Source of the DNA: Acidimicrobiales bacterium
Lineage (GTDB): Bacteria; Actinomycetota; Acidimicrobiia; Acidimicrobiales; Aldehydirespiratoraceae
Assembly: GCA_041394245.1 (NCBI GenBank)
Contig: JAWKIR010000002.1
Coordinates: 434,001-498,000 of the forward strand
Reading direction: 5' to 3'
DNA length: 64,000 nt
The notes beneath the pieces were generated by a model. The model saw nothing but the letters and a program-made list of their open reading frames with translations, ran no database searches and was not told the origin of the DNA. The position numbers and the translations under genes are program-made. Numbering within the stretch: the first letter of the stretch is position 1; the number at the start of each line of letters is the position of its first letter. This document shows positions 46,867 through 56,401 of the stretch, piece after piece.

Positions 46867-47805
46867 TTGTTCGTCACCGTCGCCGCCGTACTCGTGGGCG
46901 TCGCGCTGTTGGCGTTCGCCGCCGATCAGTTCGTCCTCGGAGCCGCCCGGGTCGCACTCCTGCGCCAACTTCCCCCGCTGCTCGTCGGAGTGGTCATCAT
47001 CGGGTTCGGCACCAGCAGCCCCGAACTGCTGGTGTCGGCGATCGCCGCGTTCGGCGACCGCCCCGAAGTCGCGATCGGCAACATCGTCGGATCCAACCTC
47101 GTCAACCTGTCGTTGCTGCTCGGGGTCGGCGCGATCATCGCTCCGATCGCGGTCTCGTCGGCGACGGTGCGGCGGGAGGCTCCCGCTGCGGTCGCCGCCA
47201 CCATTGCCTTCGCCGTCGTCGTGCAGGGTGGCATCGGCCCGTGGGAGGGCGGACTGCTGCTGCTCGCTCTGGCGCTCGTGTTGTGGACCATCGCCCGTCC
47301 GGGGTCAGGGTCGGACCCGCTCGCGGACGACGCCGAGGAACTCGCCGACTCCGGCAACCACGATCTCCGAGTCGAGGTCGGGCGAACGGTGCTGGGCCTG
47401 GTCGGCACGGTGGCCGGCGCGAACCTCTTGCTCTGGGGCGCACTGGATCTCGCCGACCGGGCCGGGCTCGCCGAGGGTTTCGTCGGCGCGACCCTCGTCG
47501 CGATCGGAACATCCCTGCCGGAACTCGTCACCGTCGTCCAGTCGGCGCGTCGCCGCGAATCGGATCTCATCGTCGGGAACCTGCTCGGATCGAACCTGTT
47601 CAACGCGTTGGGGGTCGGAGGGGTGATCGGCCTGATCGGCATCTCCGAGGTCGACGACCGTGCCCTCACGACAGTCGCCACGTCGGCCGCCGTGGTGGTC
47701 GCCGCGATCGCGCTGCTCGCGATGATGACCGGTCGCACGGTGCGCCGATGGGAAGGTGTGGCGCTCGTCGTCGTCTATCTCGCGTTGGTGCCGCTTCTGG
47801 CCTGA
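46867..47805 (+). CDS. CaCA-family Na+(H+)/Ca2+ antiporter
   Basis: A 312-residue membrane protein with about ten segments and the two inverted alpha repeats of the Ca2+:cation antiporter family: IIGFGTSSPELLVS with IGNIVGSNLVNLSLLLG, and VAIGTSLPELVTV with VGNLLGSNLFNALG. Both carry the conserved ion-binding Glu. An acidic loop (DPLADDAEELADS) sits between the halves. TTG 46867 is chosen because GGAGAGG lies 7 bases before; the start is uncertain. It is divergent from the SLC12-like gene. Confidence 0.87.
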   Translation: MFVTVAAVLVGVALLAFAADQFVLGAARVALLRQLPPLLVGVVIIGFGTSSPELLVSAIAAFGDRPEVAIGNIVGSNLVNLSLLLGVGAIIAPIAVSSATVRREAPAAVAATIAFAVVVQGGIGPWEGGLLLLALALVLWTIARPGSGSDPLADDAEELADSGNHDLRVEVGRTVLGLVGTVAGANLLLWGALDLADRAGLAEGFVGATLVAIGTSLPELVTVVQSARRRESDLIVGNLLGSNLFNALGVGGVIGLIGISEVDDRALTTVATSAAVVVAAIALLAMMTGRTVRRWEGVALVVVYLALVPLLA

Positions 47806-47852
47806 CACCACGCATCGACGAGCCCACAGAATCCTCACACCCCTGTGTCACC

Positions 47853-48803
47853 ATGTCGCCCATGCGTCGCCTCCGTCTCGTCGCCGTGCTGCTGGCCGGC
47901 CTGCTCGTTGCCACTGCCTGCGAGCCGGTGAGCCACGTCGTCGAACCCGACGCGTGGCAGTTCGAGGGATTCACCGTCTACTCCCACGTGCCCGACGACC
48001 CGGTCGGGATCGTCTACGTGTTCCACGGCACCGGCGGCAGCGCCGAGTTCGGGAACAAGGTCGAAACCATCGATCAGCTCAACGAACTCGTCGAGCGCGG
48101 CTACGGGTGGGTCTCGACGGAGAGCACCGAACGGACCGGCAACAAGCGGTGGGACGTCTTCGATCCGAGTCTCACGACCAACCCCGACCTTTCGCGCCTG
48201 GCCCGACTCCATGCCCGGCTGGTCGACGACACCGGGATCGAACCGGAGACGCCGATCTTCGGCATCGGGATGTCCAACGGCGCCCGCATGGTGACGCTCT
48301 TCGGTCAGGTGTTCGCCAACGAGGGGTATCCCGTCGCTGCGGTGGCCCCGTTCATGGGTGAGGCGGCGCCGCTCGTGAACCTGACCGGCGGGTTGACGGT
48401 GCCGGCCTTCTGGGTCATCGCCGAGAACGACACCGTGGTCGACAACGATGCGATTCGTGCCGATCAGCGTGCCAACGCGGCGACCGGCGCGACGAGCGTG
48501 ATCGCGGTGAAGCGCGAGGAGGCGTTGACCAGTCTGCGATTCCTTCGGATCCCCGCGATCGACCAGGGTGAGTCGGAAGCGATCAGGGATGCCCTCGTGG
48601 CGACCGGCGCGTGGGACACGAGCGGGACCCGACTCGTGGAGATCGACGACATCCCGGGGGCGCTCGCCGGCCTCGCCGTGCCGGCATCGTTCGGTGCTTC
48701 CGACAGCGACGTCCGGTCGCAGATCCAGGCGATGCTGGCACTTCACCAGTTCGTCGGAGCCTTTCGGCACGCACTCGCCGACTTCTTCGACGCCCAGCTG
48801 TAG
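47853..48803 (+). CDS. Alpha/beta-hydrolase lipoprotein, PHB-depolymerase/LpqC-like
   Basis: A 316-residue secreted esterase-like protein. The signal peptide (RRLRLVAVLLAGLLVATAC) ends in a lipobox Cys. The fold shows IVYVFHGTGGSAEF (oxyanion region), the nucleophile elbow GIGMSNGARM, and WVIAENDTVVDN with the Asp. The terminal region carries LALHQFVGAFRHALADFF, so the catalytic His is probably in this tail. It resembles the LpqC/feruloyl-esterase/PHB depolymerase group. The substrate is unknown. It is followed by tRNA-Gly on the other strand. Confidence 0.8.
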   Translation: MSPMRRLRLVAVLLAGLLVATACEPVSHVVEPDAWQFEGFTVYSHVPDDPVGIVYVFHGTGGSAEFGNKVETIDQLNELVERGYGWVSTESTERTGNKRWDVFDPSLTTNPDLSRLARLHARLVDDTGIEPETPIFGIGMSNGARMVTLFGQVFANEGYPVAAVAPFMGEAAPLVNLTGGLTVPAFWVIAENDTVVDNDAIRADQRANAATGATSVIAVKREEALTSLRFLRIPAIDQGESEAIRDALVATGAWDTSGTRLVEIDDIPGALAGLAVPASFGASDSDVRSQIQAMLALHQFVGAFRHALADFFDAQL

Positions 48804-48814
48804 CGGGGCATGAG

Positions 48815-48889
<75 letters not shown>

Positions 48890-48949
48890 GGGTGAGAACA
48901 GAGTAGCGGCGGACTGCGGAGGGTCGGCGCGCCGTTAGGCTTTCGCGCA

Positions 48950-50357
48950 ATGAGTTCCAGCAACATCTCCAGCACGGTCGAGCTTCTTGACGACAACAAG
49001 GTCAAGCTCTCGGTCGAGGTCGACGAGGCCGAGTTCGACACGGCCATCAACGCGGCTTTCAAGCGCATCGCCAAGGAGGTCCGCGTGCCGGGCTTCCGTC
49101 CCGGAAAGGCCCCGCGCAAGTTGCTCGAGGCCCAGTTCGGTCATGGCATCGGCCGTGAGGAGGCGCTGCGCGAGGCGCTGCCCGACTACTACGCCCAGGC
49201 CGTTGTCGCCCACGACGTCGATGTCATCGCGCCGCCGGAGATCGAGATCACCGCAGGACAAGACGCGGGTGCCGTCACCTTCGATGCCGTCGTCGAGATC
49301 CGTCCGACCGTCGAGGTCGCCGGCTACGACGGACTTCGGGTCGAGATCCCGAGCCCCACTCCGAGCGACGAGGAGATCGACGAGCAGATCGATCGGATGC
49401 GTCAGCAGTACGCCGAGTTCGTTCCCGTCGAGCGGCCCGCCGAAGACGGCGACCATGTCACGATCGACATCGCCGGCACCCACGAGGGCGAAGACGTCCC
49501 CGGGCTCACGACCTCCGACTACGACTACCAGGTCGGGGTGGGTGCCGTGGTCGCCGAGATCGACGAGAACCTCCGTGGCGCGTCGGCCGGCGACGTGCTC
49601 GAGTTCGATGCCGAGCACCCCGACCCCGACGAGGAAGCCCCGCTGTCGTTCAAGGTGACCGTCAAGGAAGTGAAGGAAGCCGTGCTTCCCGAACTCGACG
49701 ACGCGGGTCGCCGAGAGCAGCGAGTTCGAGACCGTCGCCGAGCTGCGGGCCGATCTCTTCACCCGCATGAGCAGTATGCGGATCGCCCAGGCCCGCATGG
49801 CCCTCCAGCAGAACACCGCCGAGGCGTTGGCCGAGCTGGTCACCGTCGATGTGCCCGAGGCGATGATCGAGAACGAGGTCGACGCCCGGCTCCAGGACCT
49901 GGTGCAGCGTCTCCGCCAGCAGGGCATCGATCCCGGCCAGTACCTCGCCCAGATGGGACAGACCCCCGAGCAGCTCCGGGCCGAGTTCCGCGGACCCGCC
50001 GAGCAGGCCGTCAAGGTCGACCTCGCACTCCGGTCCGTCGCGGAAGCCGAGAACCTGATGCCCGACGACGACAAGCTGACCGAGGCGATCGACGAGATGG
50101 CGGCCCAGTCCGGGATGGAAGGCGCCGAGCTCAAAGCACGACTCACCGAGGTCGGACAGATCAGTCCTCTACGCGCTGACCTGGGCAAACGCGACGCGTT
50201 GGAGTGGCTCACCGAAAATGTCGAGCTGGTGGACGAGAATGGTCAGCCTGTCGATCGGGCGGCACTGGAGTTCCCGGAAGAAGTGACCGAAGAAGAAGCG
50301 GTGGAAGCATCCGCCGACGAAGTGACCGCCGAGGCCGAGGGAGACGAGGAAGAGTGA
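48950..50357 (+). CDS. tig: Trigger factor, frameshifted in this sequence
   Basis: A ribosome-bound chaperone and prolyl isomerase. The ribosome-binding domain has the signature VRVPGFRPGKAPRKLLE (near residues 45-61), followed by the PPIase domain (DGDHVTIDIAGTHEGEDV). After VLPELDDA (about 49702) the frame breaks: the continuation SSEFETVAELRADLFTRMSSMR is found in another frame and runs to the stop at 50357. A two-base deletion or one-base insertion near 49703-49707 explains it; restoring TG would give DDAWVAESSEFET, matching family spacing. Elsewhere the gene looks functional, so an assembly or sequencing error is the likely cause. Its stop overlaps the clpP start. Confidence 0.9.
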
Positions 50358-51010
50358 GCATCCACACCGACATGAGCATCCCGCCACGCAACTATCTGGT
50401 GCCGACGGTGGTCGAGCAGACCAACCGGGGCGAGCGGGGCTACGACCTCTACTCGAAGCTGCTGAAGGAGAACATCATCTTCATCGGCACGCCGATCGAC
50501 GACACGATCGCCAACCTGATCTGCGCCCAGCTGCTGCATCTCGAGTCGGAGAACCCCGACAAGGACATCAACCTCTACATCAACTCGCCGGGTGGCGACA
50601 TCAACGCGCTGTTCGCCATCTACGACACGATGTCCTACATCAAGCCCGACATCACCACGATCTGCTTCGGCCAGGCCGCCTCCGCGGCTGCGGTGCTGCT
50701 CGCCGCGGGTGCCAAGGGCAAGCGCATGGCACTGCCCCACGCCCGGATCCTGATCCACCAGCCCTACGCCGGCGCCCAGGGTCAGGCGAGCGACATCGAG
50801 CTGATCGCCAAGGAGATCGCGCGCATGAAGTCCTCGCTCGAAGAGGTGCTCGCGTTCCACACCGGCCAGTCCGTCGAGAAGATCTCGGCCGACACCGATC
50901 GCGACTTCGTGATGACCGCGCAGGAGGCCAAGGAGTACGGCATCATCGACGAGGTCATCGAAACGCGTAATGTGGTCGACAACTCGGGACCGATCACCGC
51001 GATCGGCTAG
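50354..51010 (+). CDS. clpP: ATP-dependent Clp protease proteolytic subunit ClpP
   Basis: A 218-residue serine peptidase forming the ClpXP/ClpCP core. The catalytic Ser110 is in GQAASAAAVL, His135 in LIHQPYAGAQGQ and Asp184 in DTDRDFVM (numbering from GTG 50354). YINSPGGDINALFAIYDTM is the family hallmark. GTG 50354 overlaps the tig stop and has GAGGA before it; ATG 50372 is an alternative. No propeptide of note is visible. Confidence 0.96.
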   Translation: MSIHTDMSIPPRNYLVPTVVEQTNRGERGYDLYSKLLKENIIFIGTPIDDTIANLICAQLLHLESENPDKDINLYINSPGGDINALFAIYDTMSYIKPDITTICFGQAASAAAVLLAAGAKGKRMALPHARILIHQPYAGAQGQASDIELIAKEIARMKSSLEEVLAFHTGQSVEKISADTDRDFVMTAQEAKEYGIIDEVIETRNVVDNSGPITAIG

Positions 51011-51064
51011 CCCACCATCCGAGCAAACACATCAGTGAGAAGCAAGGCCTGAAGGGGAAGCTGC

Positions 51065-52318
51065 GTGGCGAAATTCGGTGAAGGTGGAGAACTCCTGAAG
51101 TGCTCCTTCTGCGGCAAGTCGCAGAAGCAGGTCAAGAAGCTCATCGCGGGCCCGGGGGTCTACATCTGCGACGAGTGCATCGACTTGTGCAACGAGATCA
51201 TCGAGGAGGAACTCGCCGAGACCTCCGAGGTCAGCCTCGGTGAACTCCCGTCGCCACGCGAGATCTACCAGTTCCTCAACGACTACATCGTCGGGCAGGA
51301 CACGGCCAAGAGGATCCTCGCCGTTGCCGTCTACAACCACTACAAGCGGGTCCAACTCGGCACCACGCTCGACGGCGAGGTCGAGCTGTCGAAGTCCAAC
51401 ATCTTGCTGATCGGGCCGACCGGCTGCGGCAAGACTCTGATGGCCCAGACCCTCGCCCGCATGCTCAATGTGCCGTTCGCCATCGCCGACGCCACGGCGC
51501 TCACCGAGGCCGGCTATGTGGGTGAGGACGTCGAGAACATCCTCCTCAAGCTGATCCAGGCCGCCGACTACGACGTCAAGAAGGCCGAGACCGGCATCAT
51601 CTACATCGACGAGATCGACAAGGTCGCCCGCAAGAGCGAGAACCCGTCGATCACCCGCGACGTGTCGGGTGAGGGTGTGCAGCAGGCGCTGCTCAAGATC
51701 CTCGAAGGCACCACCGCTGCCGTGCCGCCCCAGGGCGGGCGCAAGCATCCGCACCAGGAGTTCATCCAGATCGACACCACCAACGTGCTGTTCATCTGCG
51801 GTGGCGCGTTTGCCGGCATCGAGAAGATCGTCGAGAGCCGCATCGGCGCGAAGGGCGTCGGCTTCGGTGCCGACATCCGCAAGGCCGAAGACAAGGACCT
51901 GGGCGCCATCTTCGATGCGGTCCTCCCGGAAGATCTCACCAAGTTCGGCCTGATCCCGGAGTTCATCGGCCGCCTCCCGGTCGTGGGTGCTGTCAGCCAC
52001 CTCGACGCCGAGGCGCTCATCGAGATCCTCACCGAACCGCGCAACGCCCTGGTCAAGCAGTACCAGAAGATCTTCGAGTTCGAGAACGTCGAACTCGAGT
52101 TCACCGACGATGCACTGGTCGCGATCGCCGAAGAGGCGATCAAGCGCAACACCGGCGCCCGCGGCTTGCGGGCCATCCTCGAGGGTGCGCTGCTCGACGT
52201 GATGTACGACCTTCCCGGTCGTGACGACGTCATTCGCGTGGTCGTCGATCGCGACACCGTGATCGACGGTGCCGAACCGACGCTCGTCATCGCCGGCGAC
52301 GAGCGCGCCGCCAGCTAA
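51065..52318 (+). CDS. clpX: ATP-dependent Clp protease ATP-binding subunit ClpX
   Basis: A 417-residue AAA+ unfoldase that delivers substrates, including ssrA-tagged proteins, to ClpP. The N-terminal zinc-binding Cys residues are C13, C16, C35 and C38. Walker A is GPTGCGKT, Walker B IIYIDEIDK, the pore loop is in GYVGED, and sensor motifs are in EFIGRLPV and GARGLRAILE. It starts at GTG 51065 after an AAGGGGAAG site and ends just before a hairpin and a tandem repeat array. The tmRNA gene in this window supplies the matching tag. Confidence 0.98.
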   Translation: MAKFGEGGELLKCSFCGKSQKQVKKLIAGPGVYICDECIDLCNEIIEEELAETSEVSLGELPSPREIYQFLNDYIVGQDTAKRILAVAVYNHYKRVQLGTTLDGEVELSKSNILLIGPTGCGKTLMAQTLARMLNVPFAIADATALTEAGYVGEDVENILLKLIQAADYDVKKAETGIIYIDEIDKVARKSENPSITRDVSGEGVQQALLKILEGTTAAVPPQGGRKHPHQEFIQIDTTNVLFICGGAFAGIEKIVESRIGAKGVGFGADIRKAEDKDLGAIFDAVLPEDLTKFGLIPEFIGRLPVVGAVSHLDAEALIEILTEPRNALVKQYQKIFEFENVELEFTDDALVAIAEEAIKRNTGARGLRAILEGALLDVMYDLPGRDDVIRVVVDRDTVIDGAEPTLVIAGDERAAS

Positions 52319-52320
52319 CG

Positions 52321-52337
52321 GCAACCCTTCGGGTTGC
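52321..52337 (+). terminator. Hairpin after clpX
   Basis: GCAACCC-TTC-GGGTTGC gives a 7-bp perfect stem of UUCG type, two bases after the clpX stop. There is no T-run, which is common in actinobacteria. It is directly followed by the 33-bp repeat array. Confidence 0.55.
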
Positions 52338-52340
52338 ATG

Positions 52341-52464
52341 AGTTCGGCTGCGCCGAACTCCCGGCAAGTACAGAGTTCGGCTGCGCCGAACTCCCGGCAA
52401 GTACAGAGTTCGGCTGCGCCGAACTCCCGGCAAGTACAGACTTCGGCTCCGCCGAACTTCCGGC
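52341..52464. repeat. Tandem 33-bp palindromic repeats between clpX and folC
   Basis: Three identical 33-bp units (52341-52373, 52374-52406, 52407-52439) are followed by a diverged fourth. Each unit contains AGTTCGGC-TGC-GCCGAACT, an 8-bp perfect hairpin, and the spacer CCCGGCAAGTACAG. Because 33 is a multiple of three, the array stays open in the folC frame (repeating SSAAPNSRQVQ), but such a leader is foreign to FolC. A set of tandem terminators or a REP-like element is more likely. Confidence 0.85.
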
Positions 52465-52490
52465 GTCCGAATTCCGGGCACACTGGGCGC

Positions 52491-53789
52491 GTGGACTATC
52501 TCGAGGCGCTGGATCATCTGGATTCGCTGATCAACTACGAGGCCATGCCGCGGGCGGGTGCCATCGAGGGGCTCAGTCTCGAACCGATGCAGGCGTTCAT
52601 GGGCGCGCTCGGCGATCCCCAGTTGGCGTATCCGGTGATCCACGTGACCGGGACCAACGGCAAGGGGTCGACGGCCCGCATGCTCGAATCGATCCTGACC
52701 GTGATGGGGCTCCGGGTGGGGCTCTACACCAGCCCGCACCTCCACGAACCCCGTGAAAGGATCCGCATCGGCGGCGAAGCGATCACCGAGGAAGACTTCG
52801 CCCTGGCGATCGCCGATGTGGTGCGGGTCGAAGAGGTCCAGGGACTCGGCCCCCGCACCTGGTTCGACACCGTCACGTCTGCCGCACTCCTGCTGTTCGG
52901 GAACGAAGCCGTCGATGTCGCGGTGGTCGAGGTCGGCATGCTGGGCCGCTACGACTCGACCAATGTCGTGCGCGCCGATGTGGCCGTGATCACCAATGTC
53001 GGACTCGACCACACCGATGGTGAGCCGGGATGGCGGGTCCGAATCGCGGAAGAGAAGGCCGGCATCATCGAACCCGGGCGCCCCGTGGTGGTGGGGGAGT
53101 GCGACGCCGAACTCCTCGCCGCGATCGAAGCGGAGTCGCCGGGGGTCGTCGTGGCGATGGATCGCGACTATGGCGTCGCCCAGAACCTCCTCGCCGTCGG
53201 TGGCCGGTTGATCGACGTCCGCACGCCCCGGGCCGAACACGAAGAACTCTTCGTGCGATTGCACGGCGAACACCAGGGTGCCAACGCGGCGACGGCGATC
53301 GCCGCGGCGGAGGAATTCTTCGATGCCCCGATGACCGAAGAGGTGATCACCGAGGCGTTCGACACCGTCATCGTCGACGGCAGGCTCCAGATCGTGCATC
53401 GCTCTCCGCTGGTCGTCGTCGACGCAGCCCACAACGTCCCTGGCGCCGAGGTGCTCGCCCAGGCGGTCGAGGAGGAGTTCGGTGGCGGATCGCGGCGCTT
53501 CCTCGTGATCGGGATGCAGGACGGCCGCAATCCGGTGTCGGTGCTCACAGCACTCGATGCAGCGTCGTACGAGGTCGTGGTGGCCTGCACGGCGCCGAGC
53601 GCCCGTGGGATCGATGCCGAGGTGCTCGCCGCCGCAGCGGAGACGGTGGGCGCTCGGTGCGATGCCATCGCCGATGTGCGCGATGCGCTCGATCACGCGA
53701 TCTCGCTCGCAGCAGACGACGATCTGGTCGTCGTCGCCGGGTCGATCACCGTCGTCGCCGCGGCATTGACCCTCGCCGACAGCTGGTGA
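52491..53789 (+). CDS. folC: Bifunctional folylpolyglutamate/dihydrofolate synthase
   Basis: A 432-residue Mur-ligase-like enzyme that adds glutamate to folates (and possibly joins dihydropteroate with Glu). The ATP loop VTGTNGKGSTARM is near residues 49-61. TSPHLHEPRERIRI, VVEVGMLGRYDSTNV and ITNVGLDHT follow in family order, with C-terminal VVDAAHNVPGAEVLA. GTG 52491 begins at the expected DYLEALDHLDSL; in-frame codons upstream would add the repeat-encoded peptide, e.g. ATG 52338. Confidence 0.95.
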   Translation: MDYLEALDHLDSLINYEAMPRAGAIEGLSLEPMQAFMGALGDPQLAYPVIHVTGTNGKGSTARMLESILTVMGLRVGLYTSPHLHEPRERIRIGGEAITEEDFALAIADVVRVEEVQGLGPRTWFDTVTSAALLLFGNEAVDVAVVEVGMLGRYDSTNVVRADVAVITNVGLDHTDGEPGWRVRIAEEKAGIIEPGRPVVVGECDAELLAAIEAESPGVVVAMDRDYGVAQNLLAVGGRLIDVRTPRAEHEELFVRLHGEHQGANAATAIAAAEEFFDAPMTEEVITEAFDTVIVDGRLQIVHRSPLVVVDAAHNVPGAEVLAQAVEEEFGGGSRRFLVIGMQDGRNPVSVLTALDAASYEVVVACTAPSARGIDAEVLAAAAETVGARCDAIADVRDALDHAISLAADDDLVVVAGSITVVAAALTLADSW

Positions 53790-53947
53790 CCCGCATGGCC
53801 GCGCGGTGCGGCCGACGGTTCGCGGCCAACGGTGCTGGTGGTGGGTCGTGCAGCCCAGGCGCCGGGGCCGTCGGGCCCATGGCGGCGTCGGAGAACGGTG
53901 CGATCGGCCCATCGAGCGCGCCCTTCGATCGTGTCGAAGAACGACAC

Positions 53948-54685
53948 GTGGGAACGAACCGTGCATTCACCAATCCATTCCGTCGTCGCGGCGACCGTGG
54001 CGCGAGCGGCGTCGAGTACGCCTTGATCATCAGCCTGGTGCTGACCGGGTCGTCGGTGTCGTTCGAGATGATGGACCAGCGAGTCGAGGACCACTACGAG
54101 GCGACCGCCAGCGACATCGGCGAAGCCGACCTGTCCCGCTTCGACGTGACCACCACGACCTGCGCCGACTGCGAGGGCGACGAGACCACCACCACGACGT
54201 CCACGACCACGACGCTGGCGCCGATCACGACGACCACCCAGGCACCCACCACGACCACGACGCAGGCCCCGACGACGACTTCGACGACTTCGACCACCAC
54301 CACGACCACGACCGTCCCGGTGACCACCACCACCGCCGGTGGCGGCGGGGGCGGTGGCGGCTCGTCGGATCCCGCGGCGGACGTCTCGATCAGCGACCGA
54401 TCGGACGGGAGCTGGAACGACTGGAGGGCGCGGACGCGGCTCGAGTTCGACGACGAGGACGGCGGCAACCTGCGCGACGCGACCTTCCAGGTGACCTGGG
54501 TGACCGCCGACGGCGACACCCGGACCCGGACCTTCGAGACGAACAGCAACGGGATCAAGACGATCTCGTGGAGCAGCCGCAACAACGCCGACTTCCCGAT
54601 CGTGGTCACGATCGACTGGCTCGAGGACGAGGACGGCAACCCGCACACGCCGGACCCCTCGACCTACACGATCAACCAGCCCTGA
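53948..54685 (+). CDS. Flp-type pilin-like protein with Thr-rich stalk and C-terminal domain
   Basis: A 245-residue exported protein. A short basic leader ends FRRRGDRG, followed by ASGVEYALIISLVLTGSSVSF: Gly at -1, Glu at +5, Tyr at +6, the class III (Flp) prepilin signature. After a helical segment with CADC, a linker of about 50 mainly Thr residues and a run of eight Gly lead to a 105-residue acidic C-terminal domain of alternating hydrophobic strands (ATFQVTWVTADGDTRTRTF, IVVTIDWLE), beta-sandwich-like. Ordinary Flp pilins are about 50-70 residues and lack such a domain. GTG 53948 is chosen for leader length; ATG 53795 and 53879 are possible. It is likely a Tad substrate, a tip adhesin or decorated minor pilin. 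Confidence 0.75.
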   Translation: MGTNRAFTNPFRRRGDRGASGVEYALIISLVLTGSSVSFEMMDQRVEDHYEATASDIGEADLSRFDVTTTTCADCEGDETTTTTSTTTTLAPITTTTQAPTTTTTQAPTTTSTTSTTTTTTTVPVTTTTAGGGGGGGGSSDPAADVSISDRSDGSWNDWRARTRLEFDDEDGGNLRDATFQVTWVTADGDTRTRTFETNSNGIKTISWSSRNNADFPIVVTIDWLEDEDGNPHTPDPSTYTINQP

Positions 54686-54750
54686 TCGACCACGGTCCGG
54701 GCGAGGTCCGGGCGGACCGGCCGGCGAGGCGCGGCGATAGCCTCCCGGTC

Positions 54751-55158
54751 ATGGACCGCACTCTCGTCATCTGCAAGCCCGACAGCGTCGAACGAGGTCT
54801 CGTCGGTGAGATTCTCCGCCGCTTCGAGACGAAGGGCCTGCGGCTCGTCGCCGCCGAGCTGCGCACCCTCGACACCGACACGCTGGCCCGCCACTACGAG
54901 GAGCATGTCGGCAAGCCGTTCTACGACGGTCTCGTCGAGTTCATGAGCCGCGGCCCGGCCGTGGTCGCGGTGGTCGAAGGGCCCGAAGACACCTGGCAGG
55001 TCGTGCGCGACATGATGGGCGCGACCAATCCGCTCAAGGCCGCGCCTGGGACGATCCGCGGCGACCTCGGAACACTGTTCACCGAGAACCTGATCCATGG
55101 CAGCGACTCGCTCGAGTCGGCCCAGCGCGAGATCGGGATCTTCTTCCCCGACCTGTAG
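54751..55158 (+). CDS. ndk: Nucleoside diphosphate kinase
   Basis: A 135-residue NDP kinase that equalises nucleoside triphosphate pools. It starts MDRTLVICKPDSVERGLVGEI, has the family GPAVVAVVEGPEDTWQVVRDMMG stretch (key part RDMMGATNP), and the phospho-His H116 in NLIHGSDSLESAQREI. It is a standard bacterial length. It lies between the pilin-like gene and mreB. Confidence 0.98.
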   Translation: MDRTLVICKPDSVERGLVGEILRRFETKGLRLVAAELRTLDTDTLARHYEEHVGKPFYDGLVEFMSRGPAVVAVVEGPEDTWQVVRDMMGATNPLKAAPGTIRGDLGTLFTENLIHGSDSLESAQREIGIFFPDL

Positions 55159-55213
55159 GCGGGCGGTGGGTCCACCACGCAGAGTGGGTCCGTCGATACA
55201 GTTCGTCGCTCTG

Positions 55214-55244
55214 TTGCATTTCGGTGACACCGCGCGCCTACACT
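55214..55244 (+). promoter_or_regulatory. Weak promoter-like sequence upstream of mreB
   Basis: TTGCAT (55214-55219) and TACACT (55239-55244) resemble -35 and -10 boxes but are 19 bases apart, and lie about 80 bases before the mreB start in the 164-base gap after ndk. The -10-like element is the stronger half. This gap is the natural place for the promoter of the elongation operon. Confidence 0.3.
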
Positions 55245-55322
55245 TTGCCCGAGCGGAGGGAGCACCGTACGGGTGGCGCCTTTCGTGTTGGTCGTCCACC
55301 ATCGCATCCGAGGCACCTGAGC

Positions 55323-56384
<1,062 letters not shown>

Positions 56385-56401
56385 TCCGCTAGCGGCAGGT
56401 C

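Noticed and set aside
52341..52464. Possible CRISPR array
   Set aside because: The units are contiguous 33-bp tandem copies with no unique spacers, and no cas gene is present.
53790..53947. Coding sequence extending the pilin-like gene upstream to ATG 53795
   Set aside because: The 51 extra residues are Gly/Ala/Arg-rich without leader character, and prepilin leaders of this class are short; the later GTG was preferred, though not with certainty.
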